A DNA stretch of 64,000 bases from Methyloversatilis discipulorum (GTDB lineage: Bacteria; Pseudomonadota; Gammaproteobacteria; Burkholderiales; Rhodocyclaceae), in the NCBI RefSeq assembly GCF_000527135.1, contig NZ_AZUP01000001.1, forward strand, positions 434,001-498,000, written 5' to 3'. The translations under genes and the position numbers were made by a program. Below the pieces are notes generated by a model. That model had not been told where the DNA came from, made no database searches, and worked only from the letters and a program-made list of their open reading frames with translations. This document shows, in pieces, positions 1-8,616 of the stretch (position 1 is the first letter of the stretch; every line of letters begins with the position of its first letter).

Positions 1-3000
1 AGCTCGCTCGACGACGCCGAGGCGCTGTTCAGCCACGTCGCACCACGCCCGCTGGTCAGCGTGTCGCTGGCCGACGGCCGCGGCTCGCTGGAGCGCGCCA
101 ACGTCGAACTGGGCCTGGCGCTGTCGGACGACGAAATCGATTACCTGCTGGACGCCTACACCAAGCTGGGCCGCGATCCGACCGACGTCGAGCTGATGAT
201 GTTCGCGCAGGCCAATTCCGAGCACTGCCGGCACAAGATCTTCAACGCTAGCTGGAACATCGACTACGCGACGCAGGACATGAGCCTGTTCGGCATGATC
301 CGCGAAACCCATCGCGCCACGCCGCAGCACACCGTGGTCGCCTATTCGGACAATGCAGCGGTGATCGAGGGCGCCACCACGGCGCCGGTCGACCGTTTCT
401 ACCCGGACCGCGATGGCCGCTGGGGCTGGCATTCCGAACCGATGCATTTCCTGGCCAAGGTTGAAACGCACAATCACCCGACCGCGATTTCGCCTTTCCC
501 CGGCGCCGCCACCGGTGCCGGCGGCGAAATCCGCGACGAGGGCGCGACCGGCCGTGGCGCGAAGCCCAAGGCCGGTCTGGCCGGCTTCTCGGTGTCCAAC
601 CTGAACATCCCCGGCTTCGAGCAGCCGTGGGAGCGTGTCGACGGCGAGCTCTACGGCAAGCCGGAGCGCATCGCCTCGGCACTGCAGATCATGATTGACG
701 GCCCGCTGGGTGCGGCCGCCTTCAACAATGAATTCGGCCGCCCCAATCTGGCGGGTTACTTCCGCACCTTCGAACTGCCCTTCATGGGCGAGATGCGCGG
801 CTATCACAAGCCCATCATGATCGCCGGCGGCATCGGCAACATCGCCGCGCGTGACGCGCTGAAGATCGAGTTCCCGGCCGGCACCAAGCTCATCGTGCTC
901 GGCGGCCCGGCCATGTTGATCGGCCTGGGCGGCGGAGCGGCGTCGAGCATGACCACCGGCACCAATACCGCCGACCTCGACTTCGCGTCGGTACAGCGCG
1001 GCAACCCTGAGATCGAGCGCCGCGCGCAGGAAGTGATCGACCGCTGCTGGCAGATGCAGGAGGACAACCCCATCCTCGCCGTGCACGACGTCGGCGCCGG
1101 CGGCCTGTCGAACGCACTGCCCGAACTGGCGCACGGCGCCGGTCACGGTGCCTGGTTCGATCTGCGCGCCATCCACAGCGAAGAGTCGGGCATGAGCCCG
1201 GCCGAACTGTGGTGCAACGAATCGCAGGAGCGCTACGTGCTGGCGATCGCCCCTGAGCGCATCGATGAATTCCGCGCGCTGTGCGAACGCGAGCGCTGCC
1301 CCTTCGCGGTGCTCGGCGAAGCGACGCCCGACGGCCAGCTCACGGTGGCCGATCCGCTGTTCAACAGCAAGCCGGTCGATATGTCGATGGACGTGCTGCT
1401 CGGCAAGCCGCCGAAGATGCACCGGACGGTGCAGCGCCGTCCGGCCTACGCGCCGCCGATGGACGTCGCCGGCTACGACCTGAAGGACGCCGCCTACCGC
1501 GTGCTGCGCATGCCGGCGGTGGCGAGCAAATCCTTCCTGATCACCATCGGTGACCGCTCGGTCGGCGGTCTCACCGCGCGCGACCAGTTCGTCGGCCCGT
1601 GGCAGGTGCCGGTGGCCGACGTCGCCGTCACCACCGAAAGCTTCACCGGCTACCGCGGCGAAGCGTTCGCGATGGGCGAACGCACGCCGGTGGCGCTGCT
1701 CAGCGGCCCGGCTTCCGGCCGCATGGCCATCGGCGAGGCGATCACCAATCTGGTCGCCGCCGACGTGCGCAGTTTCGAGCGCATCAAGCTGTCGGCCAAC
1801 TGGATGGCAGCGGCCGGCCACAAGGGTGAGGACGCCGCGCTGTTCGACACGGTCAAGGCGGTGGCGCTCGACTTCTGCCCGGCGCTGGGCCTGGCGATTC
1901 CGGTCGGAAAGGACAGCCTGTCGATGAAGACGCGCTGGACTGAAGGTGAGGCGCAGAAGGAAGTGGTGTCGCCGCTGTCGCTGGTCATCACCGCCTTCGC
2001 CGGCGTCGAGGACGTGCGCAAGACGCTGACGCCGCAACTGCTGATCGACCCGGAAATCGATACCGAACTGCTGCTGCTCGACCTCGGCCAGATGAAGAAC
2101 CGCCTCGGCGGTTCGGCGCTGGCGCAGGCCTACGGCGTGGTCGGCGAACACGCGCCGGACGCCGACGCCGTGCTGCTCGGCCGCTTCCTGCCGGCGATCA
2201 ACCGCCTGCGCGACGCCGGTCTGGCGCTGGCCTATCACGACCGCTCGGACGGCGGCCTGTTCGCCACGCTGTGCGAAATGGCCTTCGCATCGAAAGTGGG
2301 CCTGTCGATCAATCTCGACACGCTGGCTTACGACCCGCTGCTGGTCGATGTCGATTCGCTGGCCAAGAAGCCGGACGCGGTGCGCGGCCGTTTCAACGAC
2401 CGCACCTTCACGGCGCTGTTCGCCGAAGAACTGGGCGCGGTGATCCAGATCCGCGTGGACCAGCGCTCGCAGGTGATGGACATCCTGCGCGAGGCGGGTC
2501 TTTCAGGCGTCACGCACGGCATCGGCAGCCCGAACGACCGCGACGAAATCCGCCTCTGGCACAACGCCAAGGTCATCTTCAGCGAGCCGCGCGCCGAACT
2601 GCAGAAGGCATGGACCGAAACCAGCCACCGCATTGCACTGCTGCGCGACGACGCCGACTGCGCACGCGAGGAATTCGCGCTGCTCGACGACAAGGCTGAC
2701 AACGGCCTGTTTGCGGCGCTCACCTTCGAGCCGCAGGAGGACATCGCAGCACCTTACATCAGCCGCGGTGTGCGCCCGCGCATCGCCATCCTGCGTGAGC
2801 AGGGCGTGAACGGTCAGGTCGAGATGGCGGCCGCCTTCGACCGCGCCGGCTTCGACGCGCAGGACGTGCACATGTCCGATCTGATGGCCGGCCGCGTCAA
2901 GCTGGCCGACTTCAAGGGCCTGGCGGCCTGCGGCGGCTTCTCCTACGGCGACGTGCTGGGCGCGGGTTCCGGCTGGGCCAAGTCCATCCTGTTCCACCCG

Positions 3001-3534
3001 GAACTGCGCGACGCCTTCGCCGCCTATTTCGACCGTGAAGACACCTTCGCACTGGGCGTCTGCAACGGCTGCCAGATGATGAGCCAGCTGCGCGACATCA
3101 TCCCGGGCGCCGCGCACTGGCCGCGCTTCGAGCGCAACCGCTCGGAGCAGTTCGAAGCGCGCTTCACCATGGTCGAGGTGGCGGATTCGCCGTCCATCCT
3201 GTTCCGCGGCATGTCCGGCTCCAAGCTGCCCATCGTCGTGTCGCACGGCGAAGGCCGCGCGGTGTTCGACGACGAACAGGCGCAGTCGCTGGCGCAGGTC
3301 GCGATGCGCTACATCGACCACGACGGCGCCATCGCCACGCGCTACCCGCGCAACCCGAACGGCTCGCCGGCCGGCATCACCTCGGTCACCACCGACGACG
3401 GCCGCGTCACCATCCTGATGCCGCACCCGGAACGCGTGTTCCGCACGGTGCAGATGAGCTGGCATCCGGCGCACTGGGGCGAAGACAGCCCGTGGATGCG
3501 CATGTTCAGGAATGCGCGGGTGTGGGTGGGTTGA
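1..3534 (+). CDS. purL: Phosphoribosylformylglycinamidine synthase, 5'-truncated by window
   Basis: Catalyses ATP- and glutamine-dependent conversion of FGAR to FGAM, the fourth step of de novo purine synthesis, in the cytosol. The frame is open from base 1, so the N-terminus (roughly 130-150 residues of a usual ~1300) lies outside the window. Visible landmarks are the [15 protein letters not shown] segment of the synthetase domain, the [20 protein letters not shown] segment, and a C-terminal class I glutaminase domain with nucleophile Cys in GVCNGCQMM and the catalytic His/Glu in MPHPERV close to the end. This is the large one-chain type found in proteobacteria, not the split PurLQS type. 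A strong terminator follows 20 bp after the stop, so the gene is probably the last of its unit. Identification is very secure. Confidence 0.98.
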   Translation, partial: SSLDDAEALFSHVAPRPLVSVSLADGRGSLERANVELGLALSDDEIDYLLDAYTKLGRDPTDVELMMFAQANSEHCRHKIFNASWNIDYATQDMSLFGMIRETHRATPQHTVVAYSDNAAVIEGATTAPVDRFYPDRDGRWGWHSEPMHFLAKVETHNHPTAISPFPGAATGAGGEIRDEGATGRGAKPKAGLAGFSVSNLNIPGFEQPWERVDGELYGKPERIASALQIMIDGPLGAAAFNNEFGRPNLAGYFRTFELPFMGEMRGYHKPIMIAGGIGNIAARDALKIEFPAGTKLIVLGGPAMLIGLGGGAASSMTTGTNTADLDFASVQRGNPEIERRAQEVIDRCWQMQEDNPILAVHDVGAGGLSNALPELAHGAGHGAWFDLRAIHSEESGMSPAELWCNESQERYVLAIAPERIDEFRALCERERCPFAVLGEATPDGQLTVADPLFNSKPVDMSMDVLLGKPPKMHRTVQRRPAYAPPMDVAGYDLKDAAYRVLRMPAVASKSFLITIGDRSVGGLTARDQFVGPWQVPVADVAVTTESFTGYRGEAFAMGERTPVALLSGPASGRMAIGEAITNLVAADVRSFERIKLSANWMAAAGHKGEDAALFDTVKAVALDFCPALGLAIPVGKDSLSMKTRWTEGEAQKEVVSPLSLVITAFAGVEDVRKTLTPQLLIDPEIDTELLLLDLGQMKNRLGGSALAQAYGVVGEHAPDADAVLLGRFLPAINRLRDAGLALAYHDRSDGGLFATLCEMAFASKVGLSINLDTLAYDPLLVDVDSLAKKPDAVRGRFNDRTFTALFAEELGAVIQIRVDQRSQVMDILREAGLSGVTHGIGSPNDRDEIRLWHNAKVIFSEPRAELQKAWTETSHRIALLRDDADCAREEFALLDDKADNGLFAALTFEPQEDIAAPYISRGVRPRIAILREQGVNGQVEMAAAFDRAGFDAQDVHMSDLMAGRVKLADFKGLAACGGFSYGDVLGAGSGWAKSILFHPELRDAFAAYFDREDTFALGVCNGCQMMSQLRDIIPGAAHWPRFERNRSEQFEARFTMVEVADSPSILFRGMSGSKLPIVVSHGEGRAVFDDEQAQSLAQVAMRYIDHDGAIATRYPRNPNGSPAGITSVTTDDGRVTILMPHPERVFRTVQMSWHPAHWGEDSPWMRMFRNARVWVG

Positions 3535-3553
3535 TCCACACGTCGATGCAGTG

Positions 3554-3585
3554 AAAAAGCCGGCCGCGAGCCGGCTTCTTCTTTT
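3554..3585 (+). terminator. Rho-independent terminator of purL
   Basis: A GCCGGC / GCCGGC perfect stem (3559-3564 with 3570-3575) around a 5-base loop is followed by TTCTTCTTTT. It lies just downstream of the purL stop. Confidence 0.9.
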
Positions 3586-3860
3586 CGCGGCTACTTCAGC
3601 ACGGTACTTCACTGGACCGCGCCGAGGACGAGTTCAGCAGGGCTGCTGAACGTCACTCGCGCTCGAACTCGTTCTTCTCGATTTCGCGGTCGGTTCCGTG
3701 GACTCCATGGCCGTTATTGGGAAATGGCGCATCGAGAAGGCGGAACCTGAGAAGCGGAGTGATCGGCGTTGACAAACGCCTGTAGTCGATCAAATCTGAG
3801 CCCGAGATACCGATGTGCGAGGACGCAATCTGGAGTGGAAGAGCGGTTCCCCCTTTACGC
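3586..3860. other. Intergenic stretch with no recognisable gene
   Basis: About 275 bp between the purL terminator and the 3' end of the toxin gene. Short open frames exist on both strands, but none has a ribosome binding site or a family I recognise. It could be debris left by insertion of the toxin-antitoxin pair; no repeats or attachment-like duplications are visible. Confidence 0.4.
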
Positions 3861-4175
3861 TCATGAGCCCGAATCGTCCCTGAAGCGGTCGATCTGGTGC
3901 ATCCGCTCGTGCAGGATGGTGACGATACCGATGTCACCATTCGCGAGCACGCGCCAGTAGACGAAGTGCCGTTCGTAACGGAAGTAATAGCCTTCGATGC
4001 CGAAGTCGGCCGGGATGGGCCGGGACGCTGTGCGACGGGTGGCGATGCCGTCGAATGCCTCGAACAGACCGGTGATGTAGCGGTCGGCCTGTTCGGTACC
4101 CCAGCGATCGCGCGTGTAGCGGTAGATTTCGTCGATCCGCCAGGATGCCGCCTCCTGAACGAGGACCTTGGTCAC
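3861..4175 (-). CDS. parE: ParE/RelE-superfamily toxin
   Basis: A 104-residue protein with the compact ParE/RelE fold signature: an N-terminal helical hairpin (EAASWRIDEIYRYTRDRWG), a central GYYFRYERHFVYWR beta strand segment and a C-terminal IVTILHERM strand. ParE proteins poison DNA gyrase, while relatives cleave mRNA; which target applies cannot be told from sequence. The start is GTG (4173-4175), four bases after the antitoxin stop and preceded by GAGGAC, so the two are translated together with the antitoxin first. No truncation is seen. Assignment to the superfamily is firm; the exact subfamily is less so. Confidence 0.85.
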   Translation of the reverse strand: MTKVLVQEAASWRIDEIYRYTRDRWGTEQADRYITGLFEAFDGIATRRTASRPIPADFGIEGYYFRYERHFVYWRVLANGDIGIVTILHERMHQIDRFRDDSGS

Positions 4176-4179
4176 GTCC

Positions 4180-4440
4180 TCAGCCCTTGTTGCGCGCGAT
4201 GACCTCGGCGGCAGTCAAGGGTTGATAGGAGGACTCGGGCGCCGAGAAGGCGTGGGCAAGTTCGGCCCGCAAGCGCTCGAAGGCATCCTGCTCCTTGCGT
4301 GCCTTGTCGCGACGGATCAGGTCGCGCACGTACTCGCTTACGTTTTCGTAGTCGCCGTGCTCACCGACGTTGGCGGCGACGAATTCGCTCAGCGCTCCGC
4401 TGAGGCGCACCGTCATGGTGGTGGTCGTCGTCCGCGACAT
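4180..4440 (-). CDS. parD: ParD-like ribbon-helix-helix antitoxin
   Basis: An 86-residue protein starting MSRTTTTTMTVRLSGALSEF. The N-terminal beta strand TMTVRL and the following helices match ribbon-helix-helix antitoxins of the ParD/CopG type, which bind their own promoter, and the charged C-terminal half (DLIRRDKARKEQDAF) is where ParD wraps the toxin. The ATG at 4438-4440 was chosen over an upstream ATG at 4497 because AGGAG lies 7 bases before it and the RHH strand starts soon after. It is first gene of a two-gene operon with parE and probably autorepressed; a candidate operator sits immediately upstream. Confidence 0.85.
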   Translation of the reverse strand: MSRTTTTTMTVRLSGALSEFVAANVGEHGDYENVSEYVRDLIRRDKARKEQDAFERLRAELAHAFSAPESSYQPLTAAEVIARNKG

Positions 4441-4465
4441 GGCTGACTCCTGAAATAATCTTGTG

Positions 4466-4486
4466 TTCAAGTTACTCAAAGTTGAA
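4466..4486. promoter_or_regulatory. Candidate ParD operator
   Basis: TTCAA (4466-4470) and TTGAA (4482-4486) form inverted arms in an AT-rich patch about 25-45 bp upstream of the parD start, where a self-binding RHH antitoxin would be expected to act. Weak evidence. Confidence 0.35.
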
Positions 4487-4547
4487 TACAGCGGCAAGCG
4501 TTGGATGACCTTTTATGCGCTTTGCGCTGATCGGTTGTGCAAGGCGC

Positions 4548-5453
4548 TCAGGTCTTTCCTTCCTCGGCCATCGCCTGTGCGTCCGCGATCAGCGCCTCGA
4601 AGGCGAGGGCGGCGGGGCTGATCGGGCGCTCGGGCAGGCGGATGCGGTAGAGCGTGCGCTGGATCGCTGCGCCGCCCGGATGCAGGCGACGGATGCGGCC
4701 GAGCGCCAGCTGGTCGCGGGCGCAGATGCGCGGCACCATGCCCAGACCGCGGCCGGCGGCCACGGTCTGCACGATGGCTTCGTTGCTGCCCACCTCTATC
4801 GTGCGCGCTGGCGTCAGCCCCATTTCGTCGAGCACGCGGTCGGTGGCGGCACGGCTGCCGGAACCGCGTTCGCGCACGATCCAGCTGTGGTCGGCCAGAT
4901 CGGCCGGGCGCAGCGCGCCACCTGGCGGCAGTTCGGCGTCGCGTGGCGCGATGATGACCATTTCGTCGCGCCGCCAGATGCGGCGGTTCAACCGCGCGTC
5001 GTCCACGTCGCCTTCGACCAGCGCCACGTCGACCCGGCAATCGAGCAGCAAGTCGGCGATCTGCCGGGTGTTGCCGCTGATCACCTGCAGTTCGACCTGC
5101 GGGTGGCGGGCGTGGAAATCGACCAGGAAAGACGGCAGCCAGTAGGTGGCGATGGTGGTGCTGGCGCCTATCGTGAGCCGCCCGCGTTCGAGCGAACTGT
5201 AGGCGCGGATGGTTTCGGTCGCCTCTCGTTCGAGCGCCAGGATGCTGCGCCCGTATTCATAGAGTGCCCGACCCGATTCACTCGGCCGGAAGGTCTTGCC
5301 GCGGCGGTCCAGCAGCACCGTTTCGAGCTGGGATTCGAGTTCGCGCACCGCTTTCGACACGGCGGGCTGCGTGATGTCCAGCGCCTCCGCTGCGCGCGAA
5401 AAGCTCTGGACCTCGACGACCTTCACGTAGATGCGCAGAAGATGCAGGTTCAT
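4548..5453 (-). CDS. LysR-type regulator (YeiE-like)
   Basis: A 301-residue LysR-family transcription factor. The winged HTH occupies residues 1-60 (SFSRAAEALDITQPAVSKAVRELE is the recognition helix region), followed by the periplasmic-binding-like effector domain with TIGASTTIATYWLP at about residue 95. It is divergent from a YeiH-family transporter, the arrangement known for E. coli yeiE-yeiH, so it probably controls that transporter. YeiE in enterobacteria is tied to sulfite/iron responses; whether the same ligand applies here is inference. A perfect dyad with LysR T-N11-A geometry sits directly upstream of its ATG, suggesting autoregulation as well. Confidence 0.9.
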   Translation of the reverse strand: MNLHLLRIYVKVVEVQSFSRAAEALDITQPAVSKAVRELESQLETVLLDRRGKTFRPSESGRALYEYGRSILALEREATETIRAYSSLERGRLTIGASTTIATYWLPSFLVDFHARHPQVELQVISGNTRQIADLLLDCRVDVALVEGDVDDARLNRRIWRRDEMVIIAPRDAELPPGGALRPADLADHSWIVRERGSGSRAATDRVLDEMGLTPARTIEVGSNEAIVQTVAAGRGLGMVPRICARDQLALGRIRRLHPGGAAIQRTLYRIRLPERPISPAALAFEALIADAQAMAEEGKT

Positions 5454-5455
5454 GC

Positions 5456-5470
5456 ATTACCCAAGGTAAT
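5456..5470. promoter_or_regulatory. LysR-type operator dyad between lysR and yeiH
   Basis: ATTACC-CAA-GGTAAT is a perfect inverted repeat with T-N11-A spacing, starting 3 bp upstream of the regulator's start codon in the 100-bp divergent intergenic region. Confidence 0.6.
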
Positions 5471-5553
5471 CGATCAGTGATTTGCATGATATAGAAGAAT
5501 GAATGGCGCGCCGCTTACGCTGCACTCACTTTCTTGCAGCCCGCGACGCATCC

Positions 5554-6564
5554 ATGAATTCGACCACCGCCCTCACTGCTTCCAGCCTGCCGACCGGCCT
5601 CGTCGCGTCGGTGGCCGTTGCGGCTGCCGCGGCGGCGCTGTCCGCCGTGCCGGGCGTGTCGGCGCACGGCTTCGGCTGGCTGCCACTGGCGGTGGCGCTG
5701 GGCATCGTGGTCGGCAATCTGTGGCCTGCGCTGCCGACGCGCGGCGCCGACGGATTCCGTCTGGCGCGCGGCACGCTGATGCGCGCCGGCATCGCGTTGT
5801 ACGGCCTGCGCATCGGCATCGACGAACTGGGCAGCGTGGGCTGGAGCGGGCTGGCGATGGCGCTGGTCATCGTGCTGAGCACGCTGGCACTGGCCCTGAC
5901 GCTGGGACGCCGGCTCGGTCTCGACACCCAGGCGGCGGTGCTGATCGGCTGCGGCAGCGCGATCTGCGGTGCGGCGGCGGTGGCGGCTGCCGACAGCGTG
6001 ATCGGTGCGCGCGCGCGCCATGTTTCGGCGGCGGTGCTGGCGGTGGTCGTGTTCGGCACGCTGGGCATGTATCTGTTGCCGCTGCTGCGGCCTCTGAGCG
6101 GTCTCGACGATCTGTCCTTCGGCCTCTGGGTCGGTCTTTCCGTGCATGAGCTCGGCCATGTCGTTGCCGGTGCAGCGGCGGCCGGACCCGAGGCGGCGGC
6201 CGGTGCGCTGGTCGAAAAGATGATGCGCGTGATGCTGCTGGCGCCGGTGGTGATGGTGATCGCCGCCGGACTGCGTGCGCCGGGCGCCACGACGCTGCGC
6301 AGCCCAGGCGTGCCGCTCTTTCTGTATGGCTTCGTCGCGATGATTACGCTCAACGCGTCCGGACTGCTGCCGTCATGGCTGCAGGCGGCCGGCGCCGAAA
6401 CGGCCCAGGCATTGCTCGCCGTCGGTCTGGCGGCGCTCGGTGCCAACACCCGGCTGGCCGACATGGCGCAGGCCGGCTGGCGCGTGTGGGCACTGGCGGC
6501 ACTGCTGTGGCTGTGGCTGCTGCTTGCCGGCTTCGGTCTGGTCAGCCTCGGAGCACTGGCATGA
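5554..6564 (+). CDS. YeiH/UPF0324-family putative sulfate or anion exporter
   Basis: A 336-residue integral membrane protein of the YeiH/UPF0324 (PSE) family. About ten hydrophobic segments are visible, with the family hallmarks GNLWPALP near the N-terminus, LIGCGSAICGAAAVAA at about residue 130 and a GLSVHELGHVVAG segment at about residue 195. Members are annotated as putative sulfate/anion exporters; direct biochemical evidence in the family is limited. I prefer the ATG at 5554 (MNSTTALT) over 5503 because the family N-terminus aligns there, although neither has a good ribosome site. It is divergent from the LysR gene and ends 4 kb of sulfur-flavoured context upstream of a TauE/SafE exporter. 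Confidence 0.85.
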   Translation: MNSTTALTASSLPTGLVASVAVAAAAAALSAVPGVSAHGFGWLPLAVALGIVVGNLWPALPTRGADGFRLARGTLMRAGIALYGLRIGIDELGSVGWSGLAMALVIVLSTLALALTLGRRLGLDTQAAVLIGCGSAICGAAAVAAADSVIGARARHVSAAVLAVVVFGTLGMYLLPLLRPLSGLDDLSFGLWVGLSVHELGHVVAGAAAAGPEAAAGALVEKMMRVMLLAPVVMVIAAGLRAPGATTLRSPGVPLFLYGFVAMITLNASGLLPSWLQAAGAETAQALLAVGLAALGANTRLADMAQAGWRVWALAALLWLWLLLAGFGLVSLGALA

Positions 6565-6699
6565 ACGCACGCAAGCAGGGCATCGCGGAGGCCGGCGCAC
6601 CGTGCCGGGCTGTCGTAGTGCTGCGCATGAACGGCTGCGCACCCACGGAAGCCTCGACCGCAAAGGGTTTGACGACGGGTGCGCTGCACGTGCGCGAGC

Positions 6700-6739
6700 T
6701 GGTCCGGCTTTTGCTCGACATGACCTGTCATGACAGGTT
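6700..6739 (+). promoter_or_regulatory. Sigma-54-type promoter plus palindromic operator upstream of tauE
   Basis: TGGTCC-N5-TTGCT (6700-6715) keeps the GG-N10-GC spacing of -24/-12 promoters, with two mismatches to TGGCAC. Three bases further on begins a 23-bp block containing the perfect 16-bp palindrome ACCTGTCATGACAGGT (6723-6738), which would cover the transcription start. A near copy with the same spacing lies at 7691-7731. The GntR-family protein encoded just downstream is the obvious candidate binder. Confidence 0.6.
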
Positions 6740-6792
6740 GGGTGCGGGCGCTGCCGAATTCGCAGGCGGTCCGTCCCGCCGGGGAGAACCGA

Positions 6793-7623
6793 TTGGATGC
6801 TTCGCTGCTGAACACGCTGTGGCCGGACCGCGCGCTGGCGAGCTGGTCGGTGATTGCCGGCGCGGTGATCGCCGGCGGCGTGCTGCGCGGCATGACCGGC
6901 TTCGGCGCGGCGCTGCTGATGGCGCCACTGCTCTCAACGGTGGCGTCGGCGCGCGACACGCTGTGCATCGTGACGCTGCTGAACGCGCTGCCGCTGACGC
7001 ATGCACTGGCGCCGTCGGTGCGCCGGCTGGTCGATCACCGGGTGCTGCTGCCCATGCTCGGTGCGGCCTGTGCCGGCATTCCACTCGGGCTGTGGCTGGT
7101 CAGCGTCCTGCCGGCGCGGCTGTTCGGTCAGGTGATCGGCGTCGCGGTGATCGCCAGTGCTGCGGTGCTGCTGACCGGCGTTCGGCTGGTGCGCGGTCGC
7201 AGTCATGCTGGATCCCTCGGAGCGGGTCTGTTCAGCGGCGTGCTGACCGGCTTTGGCGGTGTCGGCGGACCGCCGGCGATTCTCTATCTGCTGGGCGTGG
7301 AAACCGACAGCCACCGGGCGCGCGCCAGCTTCCTCGTCTATTTCGGCTGCCTCTATCCGCTGGCGCTGATCGCCATCGTGCTGTCCGGCTTGTTCGGGCT
7401 GTCGCTGCTGCTGCAGGGGCTGTTGCTGGCGCCGCTTTTTCACGGCGGCGGACTGATCGGCGAGCGGCTCTACCGGTGGCTGGATCCGCGGCATTTCCGT
7501 CGCGTCGTGCTGTGCCTGCTGATGGCGACCGGTGCGCTCGCGGCCTGGCCGGTGCATGCGGTCGCACTGGTGCAGGGCACTGTGGCGGTGCAGCAATGCG
7601 GTGCATCCGACAGCCGGTTCTGA
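6793..7623 (+). CDS. TauE/SafE-family sulfite/sulfonate exporter
   Basis: A 276-residue membrane protein of the TauE/SafE (DUF81) family with seven or eight hydrophobic segments and the internal repeat typical of the family: GVLRGMTGFGAALLMAPLL near residue 28 and GVLTGFGGVGGPPAILYLLG near residue 152. Family members export sulfite or sulfoacetate during sulfonate degradation, so a role in removing sulfite made by the downstream oxidoreductase genes is plausible. The TTG at 6793 is chosen because GGGGAG lies 6-8 bases before it; an in-frame ATG at 6730 falls inside the operator and has no ribosome site. It lies on the same strand as gntR, 127 bp upstream of it. Confidence 0.85.
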   Translation: MDASLLNTLWPDRALASWSVIAGAVIAGGVLRGMTGFGAALLMAPLLSTVASARDTLCIVTLLNALPLTHALAPSVRRLVDHRVLLPMLGAACAGIPLGLWLVSVLPARLFGQVIGVAVIASAAVLLTGVRLVRGRSHAGSLGAGLFSGVLTGFGGVGGPPAILYLLGVETDSHRARASFLVYFGCLYPLALIAIVLSGLFGLSLLLQGLLLAPLFHGGGLIGERLYRWLDPRHFRRVVLCLLMATGALAAWPVHAVALVQGTVAVQQCGASDSRF

Positions 7624-7690
7624 ACCGGTCTTTCGTCGAAAATCGCAGTCAAATCAACGATTTCTGAACGTGTTGTGCGGAGCGAAAAAA

Positions 7691-7731
7691 TTGGCACTGA
7701 CTTTGCATGACATGACCCGTCATAACAGGTT
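7691..7731 (+). promoter_or_regulatory. Sigma-54-type promoter plus operator upstream of gntR
   Basis: TTGGCAC-N5-TTGCA (7691-7707) is an almost ideal -24/-12 element with GG-N10-GC spacing. The operator half-sites ACCCGTCA/TAACAGGT (7715-7730) begin at the same distance as in the copy before tauE and differ from it at two positions. The predicted start site falls within the operator, so a repressor bound there should block transcription. Confidence 0.65.
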
Positions 7732-7750
7732 CTTGAACAGGAGCTCGAAC

Positions 7751-8530
7751 ATGGCACCCCACCGCAAGCAGATCGCGCCCGCGGGCGCGGCGGAGGTCGA
7801 GGACGCGCTGTCGCCGGTATCGCAGATGCCGCTGTACACGCAGATCCGCGAAATCCTGCGCCGGCGCATTCTCGACGGCAGTTACCCGCCGCATTCGCAG
7901 ATGCCGTCGGAGAGCCAGATGATGTCGGCATTCGATGTCAGCCGCATCACGATACGGCAGGCACTGGGCGACCTGCAGAAGGAGGGGCTCATCTTCAAGG
8001 TGATGGGCAAGGGCAGCTTCGTCGCCAAGCCCAAGGCCTTCCAGAGTCTGTCGCGGCTGCAGGGTTTCGGCGAGGCGATGTCCACCTCCGGCTACGAAAC
8101 CTACTCGCTGCTGCTCAGCGCGAAACAGGTCGCCGCCAGCGCCGTGGTGACGCAGCGACTGCAGCTGAAGCCGGAAGCGCCGGTGTTCGAAATACAGCGC
8201 CTGCGCTACCTGAACCGCGAACCGATCTCGGTCGACGTGAGCTACTTCCCGCCGGACATCGGCGAGCGGCTGACCCAGGAAGACCTGGCCACGCGCGACA
8301 TCTTCGTCATTCTCGAAAACGACCTCGGCCGCAACCTCACGCACGCCGACGTGCAGATCGAGGCGATCTCCGCCGACGAGTCGCTGGCCCGTCATCTCGA
8401 CATCGCCGAGGCCTCGCCGCTGCTGCGCATCGAGCGCCTGACCTGGGCCGACGACCGGCCCATCGATTTCGAATTCCTCTACTACCGCGGCGATGCCTTC
8501 CAGTACCGCCTGCGCATAGACCGAAGTTGA
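7751..8530 (+). CDS. GntR-family regulator, HutC/UTRA type
   Basis: A 259-residue transcription factor. Residues about 25-95 form the GntR winged helix (PLYTQIREILRRRIL ... SESQMMSAFDVSRITIRQAL), and residues about 115-255 form a UTRA ligand-binding domain (FEIQRLRYLNREPISVDVSYF). ATG 7751 follows AGGAG at 7738-7742. UTRA domains sense small molecules linked to the controlled pathway, here unknown. Its position after a duplicated palindrome and before the AprA-like operon suggests it represses itself, tauE and probably the downstream catabolic genes until an inducer binds. The first structural gene follows 86 bp downstream with no terminator between. Confidence 0.9.
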   Translation: MAPHRKQIAPAGAAEVEDALSPVSQMPLYTQIREILRRRILDGSYPPHSQMPSESQMMSAFDVSRITIRQALGDLQKEGLIFKVMGKGSFVAKPKAFQSLSRLQGFGEAMSTSGYETYSLLLSAKQVAASAVVTQRLQLKPEAPVFEIQRLRYLNREPISVDVSYFPPDIGERLTQEDLATRDIFVILENDLGRNLTHADVQIEAISADESLARHLDIAEASPLLRIERLTWADDRPIDFEFLYYRGDAFQYRLRIDRS

Positions 8531-8616
8531 TCCACCGCTGGAAAGCAACGCAGGAATTCTTCGTTCGCAACGGCGCGCCCTGGCGCGACAGTGCAGCCCC
8601 AAATCAAGGAGAGAAC

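Noticed and set aside
6730..6792. ATG 6730 as start of tauE.
   Set aside because: It lies in the operator palindrome without a ribosome site, while TTG 6793 has GGGGAG at proper distance and fits the family N-terminus.
6375..7667. A plus-strand frame overlapping yeiH and tauE, including an ATG that overlaps the yeiH stop.
   Set aside because: Arg/Gly-rich low-complexity translation, and it would cover the promoter-operator at 6700-6739 and all of tauE.
8531..8616. A third copy of the -24/-12 plus palindrome block before the AprA-like gene.
   Set aside because: Neither GG-N10-GC with matching flanks nor the ACCTGTCA half-site is present; the gene is probably read from the gntR promoter.
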